The position numbers and the translations under genes were made by a program. Under the pieces are notes generated by a model. The model was given only the letters and a program-made list of their open reading frames with translations, had not been told where the DNA came from and ran no database searches. Source: Cephalotus follicularis (lineage: Eukaryota; Streptophyta; Magnoliopsida; Oxalidales; Cephalotaceae). Taken from it: a DNA stretch of 64,000 nucleotides. Where the stretch lies: the NCBI GenBank assembly GCA_001972305.1, contig BDDD01002667.1, positions 16,106-80,105 of the forward strand. The letters are read 5' to 3'. Of the stretch, positions 23,993-36,222 are shown one piece after another (within the stretch, counting starts at the first letter, position 1; each line of letters opens with the position of its first letter).

Positions 23993-25677
23993 ACGGAAAG
24001 TGTCATGCCCCCGTGCCAGGCTCACAGCATGCCTATGGTACCCCCATAGGTGGTTATAAAAGCTCAGTATTTCACCATTTCCAAAAACTATGATTTCATC
24101 AAATCATTTTAAAATTCATAGAAACATTTCCCAAACATAAACATAAATCATTCTCAAACGATATAAACACATGCTTTCATAATCGAAAAAATCAACTCAT
24201 TTAATTTCACAATAAGGAGATGATTTCATAACGTTTCGTAAACACATCATGACTGAATTCATAAATATTTACCTCATAAAATATCAAGTGACTTTATTTT
24301 CAAAATCCAAATATAACAGAGTTCATAAACCAAAAGGAAACATATTCATAAAACCGATAGAGAACCCAAAGAAAGGAGAATCCATACCTTAGCAGGTCGA
24401 AAATCTAAACAACTAGAATATCGAACTAAAGCACTTTATAAGTATCCTAAACTCCACCAATAATGATATCAACACCTAATCATATGAATCAAAACATCAC
24501 ATAACATAAAAAGATAAAACACAAAATCTGCCATAAAGCGTCGATAGTTTGTCCTTAGGCGTCGACGGTTTAGTTGCACAAAACGACACAGCGTCGAGCC
24601 AAGAGTCGACTGACCAAAGCACAAAACGGTACAAAGCGGTGACACTCAGAACGAAAGTGTCGACGATTTGCGTCAGACACAGATTACCAATTGCAGAAAA
24701 TTGTTTCAAATCCATGGCTACATCCAAATTTTCTTAAACTCAAGCATAATTATTAACATGCAGGCTCTGTGACATGTTATACCAATTCATAATTGCCAGA
24801 TATACATACGATTTCATACGGAGAGTAGAACTTTGAAACCTAATTTTCTTGTATATAAATAGTTTATGCAACCATAACAAAATTTCGAATTTCTTTTGTT
24901 TAAATCCTAAAACCAGTGGCATATACATATATCTACATACGTCAATAGCATGATTCCTTTCTTTTTAAAGCATCAATATTACAAGTTATGCATAAAACCC
25001 ATGAATGAACATATAAAGATAACATCAGAATGTAGTTTCAACAGGCTTCCAAAATCATGCTCTAAATCAAGTTATAGTTGGTTTTAATACAAACTAAAGG
25101 ATGATACAGAAACTACATAGTATAGACTACAACTTTCGTTTGGAAATTACCTTCAGAAAACATTGAAATCGATGCAGAAAAACGTGTTCAAAGTCGCTGT
25201 TCATTTGTAGAAGGCGCAGATATGAGTTTTGAATTTTAAAAGAATTTTGTCTGATAAATGCACAAATCCATGTTTTAATTGTTAGAATCGGTATTTTAAG
25301 ACATTACCATACTAACCAAAACGCGTCAAACACTTAAGGAAATCAGATAGCCAGAAAAAGGAAAGAATCCATCCTTTCAAAAACACTGTCACAATCCAAA
25401 TTGATATGGAAAGCCGACTAAAGCGTCGACTGTTTACTTAAAGCGTCGACGGTTAAACGCTCAAATACAAAATGCGTCAAAGTCTCACGTTAAGGCGTCG
25501 ATGTGCCTCACATCAGCCAAAGCATCGGCGGTTCTAATAAGAGCGTCGACGCTTTATGCCCAGAAAACAAAAATAAAAGAAATTCAAACTCAGAATCAAA
25601 GCATTCACAAACCATAACATATTTCAAAAGACATAAACCCAACATAAAACGTGTAAGCATAGGAACGGGATATTACA
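23993..25677 (-). repeat. Element D 5' LTR (incomplete at left)
   Basis: Matches the right two-thirds of the LTR at 17074-19508, beginning in mid-LTR directly after a single N (23992). Ends GGGATATTACA and is followed by the target duplication ATATG. YCGA clusters at 24536-24672 and 25420-25556 repeat those of the other LTR. Confidence 0.88.
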
Positions 25678-25682
25678 ATATG

Positions 25683-26091
25683 TGATATGTTATGATGCTC
25701 AGTATGTACCCTTATGTTTCGAAAGGTATGCTTTATGTTTTGAAAGTTATGGATTTGGTTTATACGAAAATTGCTGAGGTAATTTATAAAAGAATGTTTT
25801 AACTGATTATTGCTTAAGATTTCTATTTTTGAGTTATTTTGAAATCTTATGTGTTTAAAATTATTGTTTACTGCTTTCATATTCTTTATCCGTTCTGAGG
25901 TTTGCTCAGCCGCATTTTTGTTTATATGTGGCAGGTAATCAGGAGCATCGGGGCAATGTGTGATGTGTGATACCACCCTATGTCTGAGGAACATCTAGAA
26001 GTTGGACTTATTATATTTCTGTTGTTTCATGCTCATGTTTAGACCTATGTTTTTGGAGAACAATATTTGTTTTTGGAACTTAAGGATTATT
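25683..26091 (+). repeat. Element C 3' LTR, right part
   Basis: Continuation of C's LTR after D. It aligns in reverse with about 17240-17640 of D's LTR, including CTGAGGTTTGCTCAGCCGC and CTGAGGAACATCTAG. The last stretch expected from D is absent because E begins at 26092. Confidence 0.78.
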
Positions 26092-27235
26092 TGTCACACC
26101 CCACTTCATTAACAACATATAAGTCATGGCAATCAACATAAATCCAGCTTATACGAAAATACGATAAATTTAAAACTTTGATTCCATTAACATCTTGCGG
26201 AAGCATTTAATAATAAGCTGAATAAGTAAACCAAATCATGCGTCCCATTCCACATTATTCCAACATTTAATATCATTATGCCATTGTCAACTGCCCTCAA
26301 ACGGGGCGTGATCAAAAGTCGATCAACATCATTAATATATTAGTACAGTAATCCAAAACAAAACATGTCTCAATACATGGTTTAACAATTATTTAAGTAA
26401 ATAAAACTTCATCTCCCCTCCGATACGGCCATGCTCGGGTGATATCCATAACACTGCATTAATCTGAAATAGTAGGGGGTTAGCCTTTGTCCACATTCAG
26501 CTAGATTATAAATGTAATTCAGGGTCAGTGATAACAAATGTCATGAAATTAATGCACTCATGATGCTTTATATTTATATGCCAATAGGTGCAACCATGCC
26601 GAGTGGCTACAACCACAAAATCATCAATCATGTCTCAAAGGACAAATCAAATCCAATTAAATCTGTACGAAGAGCGCCGCCATCTCCTCGCCCCAACGTC
26701 GTACTCTTACTCCGACCCCCGATTCCCGGGTTAAGAAGCAAGGCAACAAATCAAACTCATGATGCTTGCACTCTGTGTTCAACAATCATGGTAACCCGTG
26801 TTACTTGCACTCAGTGTTTAGTAACATTGTATTTGGCCATCCCTAGCCATCTCCTAGCCCCTAGGTGAACATCCTGCAACCAGTCATCGGCGACACTCCG
26901 TCACCCCAGCCAGTACGGCATCAATCACAATCAACAAACCAATTCAAATCTAATCGTTTCTAAGTAATTTATAAAATACTTGAAATAATACATTTATTTT
27001 AAAATGTATTACATATTTGAAACAATGTTTTAATCCGTCGAAAACATACATTTATCAAAATATACATTTTCATACAAAATAATGATTTGCATAAAATCAT
27101 GTATACATTTCTAAAATGAATAAAACACTTTAGACATCAGTCATATTCCAATCATCAATTCATTTCATATCAAAATGCAATGCAAAACATATGCTCAAAG
27201 TGCAAGTCAGTCCCAACCAGTCCACTGTGTCCCCT

Positions 27236-27506
27236 TGACAGTCGGCTGTTTTCCTTCAACAACCGGCTGTCCTATTTTTGGCAGTCGGTTGCCTCCCTTA
27301 ATAGTCGGCTGCTCAATCCTATTGTCAGCTGCCCTCTCTGGGTAGTCGGCTAATCATATAGTAGGAGGTAACCCCCATTAAAATGCATGAACAGTTGACT
27401 GGCTCCTTAGCACAGTCGGCTGTTTCCCTCGAGTAGTCGCTTGTTCGCACTGAACAGTCAGCTGGTACCCTCGAACAGTCGGCTGCCCTCCTGGGACATT
27501 CGGTTG
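27236..27506 (-). repeat. Phased 21-bp array of CAGTCGGCTG sites in LTR of E
   Basis: Core positions (plus strand, YCGG or variant) are 27242, 27263, 27285, 27305, 27325 and 27346, then after a gap 27395, 27416, 27437, 27458, 27479 and 27500. Spacings are 20-22 bp, and exactly 21 in the second half. Each unit reads about ACAGTCGGCTGTTTCCCTCG, with the spacer much less conserved than the core. The reverse complement of the core contains GCCGAC. Confidence 0.88.
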
Positions 27507-27704
27507 CTCCTATGAGCAGTGCACAAAAACAGTAGAAAATGCATGCAATTCTCAGACCAATCCAAACACAACAGAGCATTCATCAACAATAACACATTTC
27601 ATGCTCATATCACAATCTATTGCATGCATTTCATCCATGAACGTCCATTATAACGGAACTTAAATCACAATTATAAAATCTCCTACCTTTGAACCCCAAG
27701 TTAG

Positions 27705-30001
27705 TGTTAGAATAGGGGTGTCCCTACAAGCCACGTGGTGTGGTGCTTGTATTTATAAACTCTTGATTTATACAGTTCTGTATTCCATTTATGTTATATG
27801 TGTAAATTTGTTTATATTAGCATGTTTATATGGCTCATCCCAACCTTCAAAAAGGAATCGAATAATTAATTTTAATTAACTGTATGCCATATATAGCCCT
27901 GTAACATCAAAGGGTTGGATCTCTTGCCATGGAGGCCATGAGAATGAGATCCTTATTCCTTGTGACTAAACTGTTCCAAGTCATAGGTTAACTTTCCTTG
28001 GGCCATTGTTGAACCGGGGTAAAGACTTGCCACATTATGCTTGCTCCCAATGAGGGAGGATGGATCTTCTCGTGGACCATTCGGTATTATCCTAAAGATA
28101 ATGTGGGGTGCGTGTGCGGATGCATGATGCTAAACTGGCCCACCAATAGGATCCCATTTGGATAGTCAATACCCATGTCAATAGGGATTCCTATGGTCTC
28201 GGTAGTGTATAGTCTATGGTGACTAGTAGGTCCATGCCTACGTCGTCTCGTTTAACATGAGTGGCTAGTATGCATTGTGTGGTGACTGCTTGACTTTGAT
28301 TTTTGCCTTCCCCAGCAATAGCCACGTGCTGGCAAAATGGTTGTCTTTGGGTCTTGTGGAAGCTGCATTGAGATGTATGAGTGAGTGCGCAACAAGGAAT
28401 CATCATACCCGGGCTGAGGGTGACCAACTCTACTTGTCTAAGTATGTTGCAGACTTAAAATCCTGTACAGGTTATAGATGGACTGGAGATAGGGTAGTTT
28501 CCATGGGAGGTTTGGCATAGTCTCAGTGCGATCATAGATAGTTAGTATCATGGCTAAATCTAGGGGTGACATTCATCCAAACCCTAGACCGTTGATCGGA
28601 GCTAAGTATGACACGGGAAACACTACACATATGTCGATGACTGGTCAAAGCGACTGGCTATTCGGTCCCTGATTGATAGACGTGGTAATACACAGATCCA
28701 GGGGGTGACTGGAGATCACACCGAGGCTATTTTAATAGTCGGTGACTATTAGAATAGTCATACCAGACAAATGGGATGATCTGGGAATTTATCATCATAC
28801 TGGAGATCGACAGGCTTTTGGGTCCTGCCTGACTTTGAGCTGGTTGACGTGTAGAGAAACATGTCATTTAGTAAAAGGTTGACATCAAGGAGATGTTACT
28901 TTGCTAGTGAATATTTTATTTGCTGGATTCGGGTCCATGCAGTACCACGATAAAATATTATAAGCGAAGAGTTGGTATGAATTTACATTAAGTACTTTGG
29001 GAACTTATTATATAAAGAGAGCATTGGGCTACTTTGGGCTTGGCAGTAAATCCCATGTTTTAGCCTAATTTTGGGCCAAAGAGTGGACCATTTTTGGTTT
29101 GTAATTTGGGCTCAATATTCTTTATATTGGGAGGCCCAAAATCATACCCAAATTAATGCCATATTAATTGACCTTGTCAACTTAAATTCTTCGCTCCTTT
29201 GCATTTACGGCAATGCACAATTGAAGAAGATGTGTGGTGGCTAAATGAAGATATTTGTAGCCCTCCATGTGCTAAAATTAAGATAGAATATGTGAGATTT
29301 ACATGGTGGAGAAATTAGTGCGTAATGGTTGAATTAATTACATAAAAGACAAAACTAATGATGAAAGCTTAACTTACTTATTAAGTTTAGTTTTCTCTTT
29401 TAATATATATGTATGCATGCACGCCAAAACCAAGTCTCTCTGGCATTCTCTCCCTCTCACATAAATGCTCTCTCTCCCAATTCTCTCTTGCATGGCCATG
29501 GTTCCCATTTCCAAAAGGGAAAAAGTGCTATTTGTCACCATATAAAGAGAGTTATATATGAACTATTCTTTTACACTTTCTTAGTTAATTTAGGTGGAGA
29601 TTCATTTGTATATTGCATTAGATCTTTATCTAAATTAATTTAGTCTAGGTTAAACACAAAGCTTGTCCATCTTCTCTTCCTTACCGTGTGTAAAAGGAAA
29701 GTCTTGGAGCATTTTTTTTTGGATTAAAGTGTAGAGGGAGCTGGACTTGAAGGAAGGAGTTCATCACATTGGTAATATTTTTTTCTTCCTTCTTTTATCT
29801 TCATAATGCTTGGTGATGGCTTTGGATTTGATTGAATGTTTAATTAGTGATCTTGGACATTATTTGGGACTCTTTGATAATAGGTTTTAGGGATCTCTCA
29901 TTGCTTGGGAATTAATTATTAAGTTAGAATTAAAGTTAATCACCCTAATGCCGATAAATCAAATTGAGTGCTTCCACTGTCCTATGAGCCATAGGTTCCC
30001 A
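27705..30001 (+). mobile_element. Insertion G in LTR of E: probable solo LTR, class uncertain
   Basis: About 2.3 kb, starting TGTTAGAATAGGGG and ending GGTTCCCA. Flanks are CAAGTTAG (27697-27704) and AAAGTTAG (30002-30009). LTR sequence of E resumes directly after. No coding ORF of note and no inverted terminal repeats were seen. A TATA-like TATATAAAG is at 29009-29017. TG/CA ends, an internal TATA and a Copia-style TGTTAGAA start suggest a long solo LTR. The imperfect, 8-bp-like flanks leave other classes open. Confidence 0.45.
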
Positions 30002-30345
30002 AAAGTTAGGAATTGCAATCCACCTCTTTAAGTCCCGGATCTGAAGCGTTCAAAGCTCCCAGGTCCATCCAATGGCTCCAACAGGTCCGGTTCTCCCACT
30101 GGTTAGAGCCTCCAAGCCCTCGGTTCAAGTATGGAGCATTTGAGGTTCACTTCTCTCTCTCTTTTCTCTCCTTTTCCCTTAACAATCTCTCTATCTATTT
30201 TCTCTCTTTGAAATGCTAATGGGAAGAGGAGAAGAGGGTGTTTTTATATGGAGAAAACGTATCTCCCTTTCTCTGCCCACATATCATCTCAATCAGCTCT
30301 CCCTCAGCCATGACAGGTCTTGCGGGCACGTTATGCTGTCTGACC

Positions 30346-30470
30346 CATGGCAGTCGACTGTTTTCCTTGGCAGTCGGTTGTCTCTGCCAACAATTCTAGC
30401 AGGTTGTTTCCCCCAACAGTCCGCTGGTTCCACTTAAGGGGGTCCAGTCGACTGTCTCTCTCTGGCAGTG
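30346..30470 (-). promoter_or_regulatory. Second YCGA/YCGG site cluster in LTR of E
   Basis: Sites GGCAGTCGACTGTTTTCC, GGCAGTCGGTTGTC and CCAGTCGACTGTC of the same flavour as at 27236-27506. Confidence 0.45.
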
Positions 30471-30631
30471 GGCTAACCGCCCCTGTTTGCTCACTTCCCA
30501 CAATTTCCTTTATCCTTTCTTTTTCAAGCTTTCACGTCACAAAGTGGGAAAATCCATAATTCTCATTAATTCAAATCATAGATTACATAGGGAATACAAT
30601 ATTACATCCAATGAAAATCCCAGGCGTGACA

Positions 30632-31259
30632 TCCACCCCTCCTTCGAGGAATTTCATCTTCAAAATTAAAACAGTACTAAAACAAATGAGGGTAACCGTC
30701 TCTAATGCCCTCTTCACGTTCCCAAGTCTCCTCATCGGGTCGATGGAACTGCCACTGAACCTTCACCATAGGAATGGTTCGGTTCATCAATGCCTGCGTC
30801 TTCCAGTCCAGGATTCCCACCGCTGATTCCTCGCAAGAAAGGTCATCTTGAACAGGAACTGAATCATAATCAAAGACATGTGATGGGTCTCGGATATATC
30901 TCCTCAGCATAGACACATGGAAGACATCGTGCAGATTTGATAGTGCAGGAGGTAAGTCAAGCTGATAAGCCACCTCCCCAACTCTCTTTAGATCTGGAAA
31001 GGACCAATGTAGTGCAGAGCCAGCTTGCCCTTCTTCCCAAATCTCTGCACTCCCTTCCATGGAGAAAACATCAGAAACACATGATCACCAACGTCGAAGG
31101 TCAGAGGCCTCCTCTTGACGCTATCAACATAGCTCTTTTGCCGGCTCTGAGCAGCAAGCAATTTCTCATTGATAAACCTAACTTTCTTAGAATTCTCCTC
31201 CACCAGTTCTGACCCAAGCAACGATCGCTCACCAACCTCATCCCAGTAAACGGGTGATC
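30632..31259 (-). pseudogene. Element E integrase C-terminus and chromodomain-like region (fossil)
   Basis: On the minus strand: HVFLMFSPWKGVQRFGKKGK, YIGPF, VGEVAYQLDLPPALSNLHDV, FHVSMLRRYIRDPSHV, then MVKVQWQFHRPDEETWEREE. Nearly the same sequence as F (about 41170-41604) and K (about 56716-57100). It ends where H is inserted. Confidence 0.85.
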
Positions 31260-33334
31260 TATGGGAAACCGTATAAACCGAATCTGGTGCCAAAAACGGA
31301 CTTAGGCATATAGGTGTAGAACAAAACATTTTCATACAAACATGGAAGCGGAAGAACACCCAATAAAATCACAAACAGTCCATAAGGCATGTCCGCAGAC
31401 CACATGGATCACCACATCATCAACATAATTGAATTGGTGTCACCATATCAAACAATGGTGACACACAAGCATGGCAAGAAGTGAAGGACAAAGAAATATA
31501 CCAGCGGGTGAAGGCTCATTCTTTCTTTGCCCCTACATACTTTAGTAGATTCTCTCTTTAATCTTCTCCAAGTCTCTGGAACAACAAGTAATCCAACCAG
31601 CAATAACCAAGTACAAAGTGTATGAACTCTCTCTCTCTCACTAAGCTTAGAAAAGGTAACTTGATATTGACCAATGAAGTCAATTATCAATCCACTCTAG
31701 ATAAGCTCTTTCTTGGTGCATCACAGATGAAAGGAACACATTCTGTAGAGAGAAAATCGAAGTCACTTGCCCAGCAAAAAACCAAACTTCTTCTTCCTTA
31801 CAACTCTCCCATTCACTTTGGATCATGGTCCTCACTCCTAGGGAGTCTATGGCCATGATCCCCACGTTCCCATAACATGCAAGAATGGGAGATGGCTGCT
31901 GGAGATGAGAGAGAAAACGTGCCCATGAAGTGAGCTCGTGCACAGGTTGCACGTTCTGCTCAAAGACGTCGACGCCCATGCAATGTGGCATTAAAAACAT
32001 AGACGCTTTCTAAAAGACATCGATGTCTTTAAAAACGTTAAGCATCGATGTCTTTCTAAAAGACGTCGACGCTTTGTCTGGCCAGTGAAGCATTAAGAGT
32101 CTAACTCTTTTAGTGATCTCATGTACCCTTCGAATATTGGTTAAGTAAGATCAAACATATGTGTTTCCACAAAATGCAAAATCCACATAACCGATATTTG
32201 ACACCAAAACTTAATTTGCCTAACATATTAAAGATCTCATCATTATAAGGCATGGCCCTTTAAAATCTTGGTTAAAACAAGAGGTGTTCATAAATTACCG
32301 AAATACCCCTTGGGTCCGGTTTAACCATTCTAAAAGCTATTGGAGTAATATCCAAATATTATCCAGATGGAAAATTAATCTAATTAATTTTCCCACACCT
32401 CATAAACCCAGATTTTCTAAGTCGTCGGTTCGCGTGCACTATAATCCCTTGTCATGCTTGGCCCCGATTGAGGTCTAGGGTAAGGATATGTGTCAACCCT
32501 AGATAATACCTCAATGACTAAAATATCTGATCATTACTAGGACCTGTGGTAAACTCTTCGAAAATCTAATTTCCAGTCTACCTCAACCTTGGCCAAGGGC
32601 TTTATAAGTCCAAAGTATAATCAGACCAAAAATAGGGCCGATCACCTTCGCTCAGGTGTGACAGTCCCATATTACGCACTCACTTATATTCGTATAGATT
32701 CGATCATACCCAAAGAACACCCGATCGCCAACCCTACGTAAGTACTGGGTAAGGTGGAGATCAAAGCATAACCGTCTCCATACAATATAGAGTAGTCACT
32801 CAGGTCTAAGGATCAGATGAGTTTAAGAACTCGCTAAATGATGATCACTTATACACAACCGCAACAAGTAGGAGTCACTACTGACACGAGAATAGCGACT
32901 ATCCAAATAGTATCTCCTACGCGGGTCCTGTTTAGTGTACACGCTCCCAGCGCGCACCCCGTATTTGCCCTAGTGTACAACACATATGGTAGTGAGAGAA
33001 TCCATCCTCCAATTCCATGAGTACGCAACATACGCGCAAGTCTATCCGATTCACTGATGCCCACAAAGTGAACCTATGACTTGGAACTAATTTGACATAA
33101 GGAATAAGGTAACCAATCTCACAGCCTCCATGCTAGGCATCAAACCTTATGTCAGGGCATCACAATCGTAAGCATGTAAATAATAAAATACTTCAATAAA
33201 GTGATAAAACACAAGTGATATAGCCATAACAAAATTAGCACGCATCATATATATAAGGAATAAGATTTTTTCATACAAGATAAGATATAATTTGACAACC
33301 CATCTAATGTCTTGTCGGGTCACTATATCTAGCA
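31260..33334 (-). repeat. Element H 3' LTR
   Basis: On the plus strand it runs from TATGGGAAACCGTATAAACC (aligns to TGTTGGAAATCG of the other LTR) to CACTATATCTAGCA. Followed by ATCTCCCACTTGACC (33335-33349), complement of a polypurine tract. 2075 bp, against 1390 bp for the 5' LTR. A YCGA cluster is at 31964-32075. ORFs inside (for example 32838-33020) recur at 63258-63440 only because the LTR is repeated. Confidence 0.87.
31964..32075 (-). promoter_or_regulatory. YCGA site cluster in 3' LTR of H
   Basis: Sites AAAGACGTCGACGCC, AAAGACATCGATGTCTTT, AAGCATCGATGTCTTT and AAAGACGTCGACGCTTT have cores at 31969, 32020, 32045 and 32066. The flavour is the same as in Gypsy elements F and K, although H is a Copia element. 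Confidence 0.5.
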
Positions 33335-34049
33335 ATCTCCCACTTGACCCTCAAGCCATGAACTCTTGTAGCCTAGACCCATCGTCCCACGATGATGCTC
33401 CAGAGCCTTGGTGCCCATTGTCTTGGTCAGTGGATCTGCTGTGTTCTCCTCTGAGGAGACCCTCTCTAGCTGTATATCTCCCCTACCAATAATCTCCCAG
33501 ATTAAATGATAGCACCGCTCGATGTGTTTGGATCGCTGGTGAGACCGCGGTTCCTTGGCTTGTGCTACAGCCCCATTATTATCACAGTATATCACAACTG
33601 GACTAATAATGGATGGAACAACTCCTAGTTCATTAATGAACTTGCGCATCCATACACCCTCCTTGGTGGCATTTGAGGCTGCTATGTACTCGGCTTCTGT
33701 GGTAGAATCTGCAATAGTCCCCTGCTTTGAACTGCGCTAGTTCACATCTCCACCATTAAGTACAAAAACGTACCCAGAGACAGATTTGTGATCATCCGGG
33801 TCACTATCAAAACTGGAGTCTGTGAAGCCCTCAAATTTTAGCTCACTATCTTTTCCATAGATCAAGAACATATCCTGAGTCCTCCTAAGGTACTTCAGGA
33901 TTCCCTTGACCACTTCCCAGTGCTTCTCACAAGGATCAGACTGAAAATGACTTGCCATACCCAGGGCAAGTGCGACATCAGGCCTAGTACATAACATGGC
34001 ATACATGATTGACCCTACTACCGAAGCATAAGGTATCCGACTCATGCGT
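33335..34049 (-). pseudogene. Element H RNase H and RT 3' part (fossil)
   Basis: Copia RNase H: YCDNNGAVAQAKEPRSHQRS, KHIERCYHLI, ENTADPLTK. The preceding RT/RNase H link is PYASVVGSIMYAMLCTRPDVA and KHWEVVKGILKYLRRT. Stops at the insertion of F at 34050. Confidence 0.87.
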
Positions 34050-34219
34050 TGTAATGCCCGGTATTTCCATGAATGTAATATTTCGATTTATGATGTAATC
34101 TTAAACCTGATTAATGAGAATATTGAGTTTTTGACCTCAAAAGATGCTTACAAACCCTAATTACGGTTTTGAAAATGGAATGTGTATGTCAAAAGCTTGA
34201 AACGGCACTGTTTTGGGAC

Positions 34220-35475
34220 AAAGACATCGACGTCTTTGGAAAGACGTCGATGCCTTTGGGAACTAGAGCACACATAATTTCATGGGCATGCACGTCGACA
34301 ATGGAAGAAGGCATCGACACCTTCTTACAAAAATGGAAAAGACATCGACGTCTAAGGAAAGACGTCGACACCTTTGTAAAGAATGTCTGTCATGTTCTTC
34401 GCTGGCAGAGTAACATGCAGTGAGGGATCTTTGGGGGCTTTACAGACGCCTCAACGTGTGCAATTTTGACGTATTAGTAATGCTGGCGTGTTGCCAGGAA
34501 TGCCCAAAACATGCCCCTCACATGGAACATGCAAGGAATTATGCCATCCTAACAAGCAACCTGCAAAAGGAAGATGGTTAAAGAAAACAAAAGAAAGGGC
34601 ATAAACCTGGAAAGTGGGAGAGAGCACGAGGGTGGCCTGTTAAATATCAGAAGAAGAATGTTGGGGGGGAGCCATCTGCAAAAGAATAACCCTCCCCACT
34701 TATCTCTCTCGTTTTAAAACACCAGAAGAAAGAGAGGAAAGAAAACAGCGAGTGTGAGAGCCACCATTGTTGAGTTGCTTGGAGCTAGAGATTGGAGCTC
34801 GTGGGTAGCAGTTGCTGAGGGAATCTTGGAGCTGCTGGTAGCCAGAACCTGGGAACTTAAAGAGGTGGACTTTCCAGTTCCTAACTTGGAACAATAAGGT
34901 AGGGGAAAGTGATGGATTCATACATGCATTTTGGGTTTTATGTTAATGAATAACATGATGAATTGCATGTTAGTGATTGAATTGTAATTCTGGACTTGTT
35001 GTGGTGTTACTGTGATACACTGAGTTAATCATGCATGTACGATTACATGAATATGTGGGTTGGTTGTGTTAGGAATGGATTGATATTGGCTTGGTGTGTT
35101 AAAGCTGTGGAAAAAGACGTTCTGGATTGTAAAGACATCGACGCCTACTTAAAGACGTCGATGCCTTCGTGTGAAAATGTGAAAGACATCGATGTCTTTA
35201 GATTGACATCGACGCCTTTTTCTGGGAAATTGTTGAACTGCAATGTTCATTTCAGATGGCCATTTAAGGCACTTGGGATCGCCTGTTTGGTTTTGATTTG
35301 ATGTTCTGGTTATGTTGCTGTTAACCAGTAGCATTCCTCACATGTTGTGAAAGTGAGATTCATTTATACGAGGAATTAACAGGTCGGATTTCACCCTCCC
35401 GAACCAAGACTCGCGTATTGATACTCTCTGGTATGATAAAGACGTCGACGCCTTGGGGATAGACATCGACGCCTT
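34220..35475 (+). promoter_or_regulatory. YCGA site clusters in 5' LTR of F
   Basis: Pairs such as AAAGACATCGACGTCTTT followed by AAAGACGTCGATGCCTTT have cores at 34227 and 34247, exactly 20 bp apart. More pairs lie at 34340-34378, 35130-35165, 35184-35215 and 35439-35475. The 3' LTR keeps the first cluster (41818-41975) but not the second. Confidence 0.5.
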
Positions 35476-35950
35476 TTCCCCTGATCAGTAGGATTTCGCT
35501 CGAATGGGACCCGCTAGACCCGAAACGGCTCTAGGGACGAACCTAGATGCATTCTGAGCATATGTTGCATTTTTACTGTGATTTGCATTATGGTTGCTTT
35601 CCTAAAAGTTTTAAACCATTTTGAAAAGCTTCCATGATTATTATGATCATTTGTGTACGAAAATGTGTATCTGTCAACATATGAACTTATATATTTTCGA
35701 AATGATTGGGGAAGTATTTCCAATGACAGAGAAATGTTTTAAAGGTTTGATTATGAAACCAAATGTAATTTGCAAAAATGTATAATATATTTTCGAAATG
35801 ATTGGGGAAGTATTTCCAAAGACAGAGAAATGCATTGTTTTAAGTTTTATAACTTATTACAACTTGTGAACGAAATAATATATTTTAAACAAATATAATT
35901 GATCAAGTAATTATATGTAATTGCTTGACTTGTACTGTGAAATGCTTGTG

Positions 35951-36222
35951 CTTGTTGATTATTGGCCATCGTGTTAATAACTTGTTGATTATTGGCCATC
36001 GTGCTAATAACTTGTTGATTATTGGCCATCGTGTTAATAACTTGTTGATTATTGGCCATCGTGCTAATAACTTGTTGATTATTAGCCACCGTGCTAATAA
36101 CTTGTTGATTATTGGCCATCGTGCTAATAACTTGTTGATTATTAGCCACCGTGCTAATAACTTGTTGATTACTTAGCCACTGTGCTAGTAACTTGTTGTT
36201 GGTTTAGCCGTTATGCTAAACA
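35951..36222. repeat. 30-bp tandem array in 5' LTR of F (about nine units)
   Basis: Unit CTTGTTGATTATTGGCCATC plus GTGCTAATAA, starting at 35951 and repeating every 30 bp. The last two units are diverged. The 3' LTR has about five units (42668-42819). Translation of this array gives apparent ORFs with NNQQVIST repeats, which are artefacts. Confidence 0.92.

Larger units (their letters stand above)
17074..25677 (-). mobile_element. Element D: Ty3/Gypsy chromovirus (Tekay-like) inserted in LTR of C
   Basis: Two LTRs in the same orientation (17074-19508 and 23993-25677, the second incomplete), gag-pol between them on the minus strand, and the target duplication ATATG on both sides (17069-17073 and 25678-25682). 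The pol order is protease, RT, RNase H, integrase, with a C-terminal chromodomain-like WRNHPERDATWE. The long LTRs suggest the Tekay/Del clade. LTRs differ by about 2-3% by eye, so on the order of one million years at usual plant rates. Several breaks in pol. Confidence 0.88.
14587..26091 (+). mobile_element. Element C: Ty3/Gypsy chromovirus, 3' part only, split by element D
   Basis: Plus-strand Gypsy: the end of integrase and chromodomain-like region (14587-14975), a G-rich tract (15014-15034), then a long 3' LTR from 15036. D is inserted in that LTR (17074-25677) and E begins inside it at 26092. The protein and LTR resemble D, in the opposite orientation, so C and D belong to related long-LTR families. 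It is the outermost element visible and a broken relic. Confidence 0.82.
26092..30631 (-). repeat. Element E 3' LTR, interrupted by G
   Basis: On the plus strand it runs from TGTCACACCCCACTTC to CCCAGGCGTGACA, about 2.25 kb without G. TG/CA ends. It is followed by TCCACCCCTCCTT (30632-30644), the complement of the polypurine tract. Carries two YCGA/YCGG arrays (27236-27506 and 30346-30470). Related in plan to the LTRs of K (GTCACACCCCCG start). Confidence 0.82.

Noticed and set aside
27325-27579. ORF with seven-residue repeats (ADCSRVP type)
   Set aside because: Translation of the 21-bp phased array in the LTR of E; no independent coding evidence.
28191-28520. Overlapping ORFs in insertion G as a possible gene
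   Set aside because: Both strands open over the same stretch, no domain seen, and the sequence looks like LTR-type non-coding DNA.
32838-33064. ORF pair repeated at 63258-63484 as a duplicated gene
   Set aside because: The two places are the two LTRs of H; the repeat is explained by LTR identity, and both strands are equally open.
35847-36176. ORFs on both strands with NNQQVIST or LLIIGHR repeats
   Set aside because: They are translations of the 30-bp tandem array in F's LTR; the 30-bp unit keeps any frame open.
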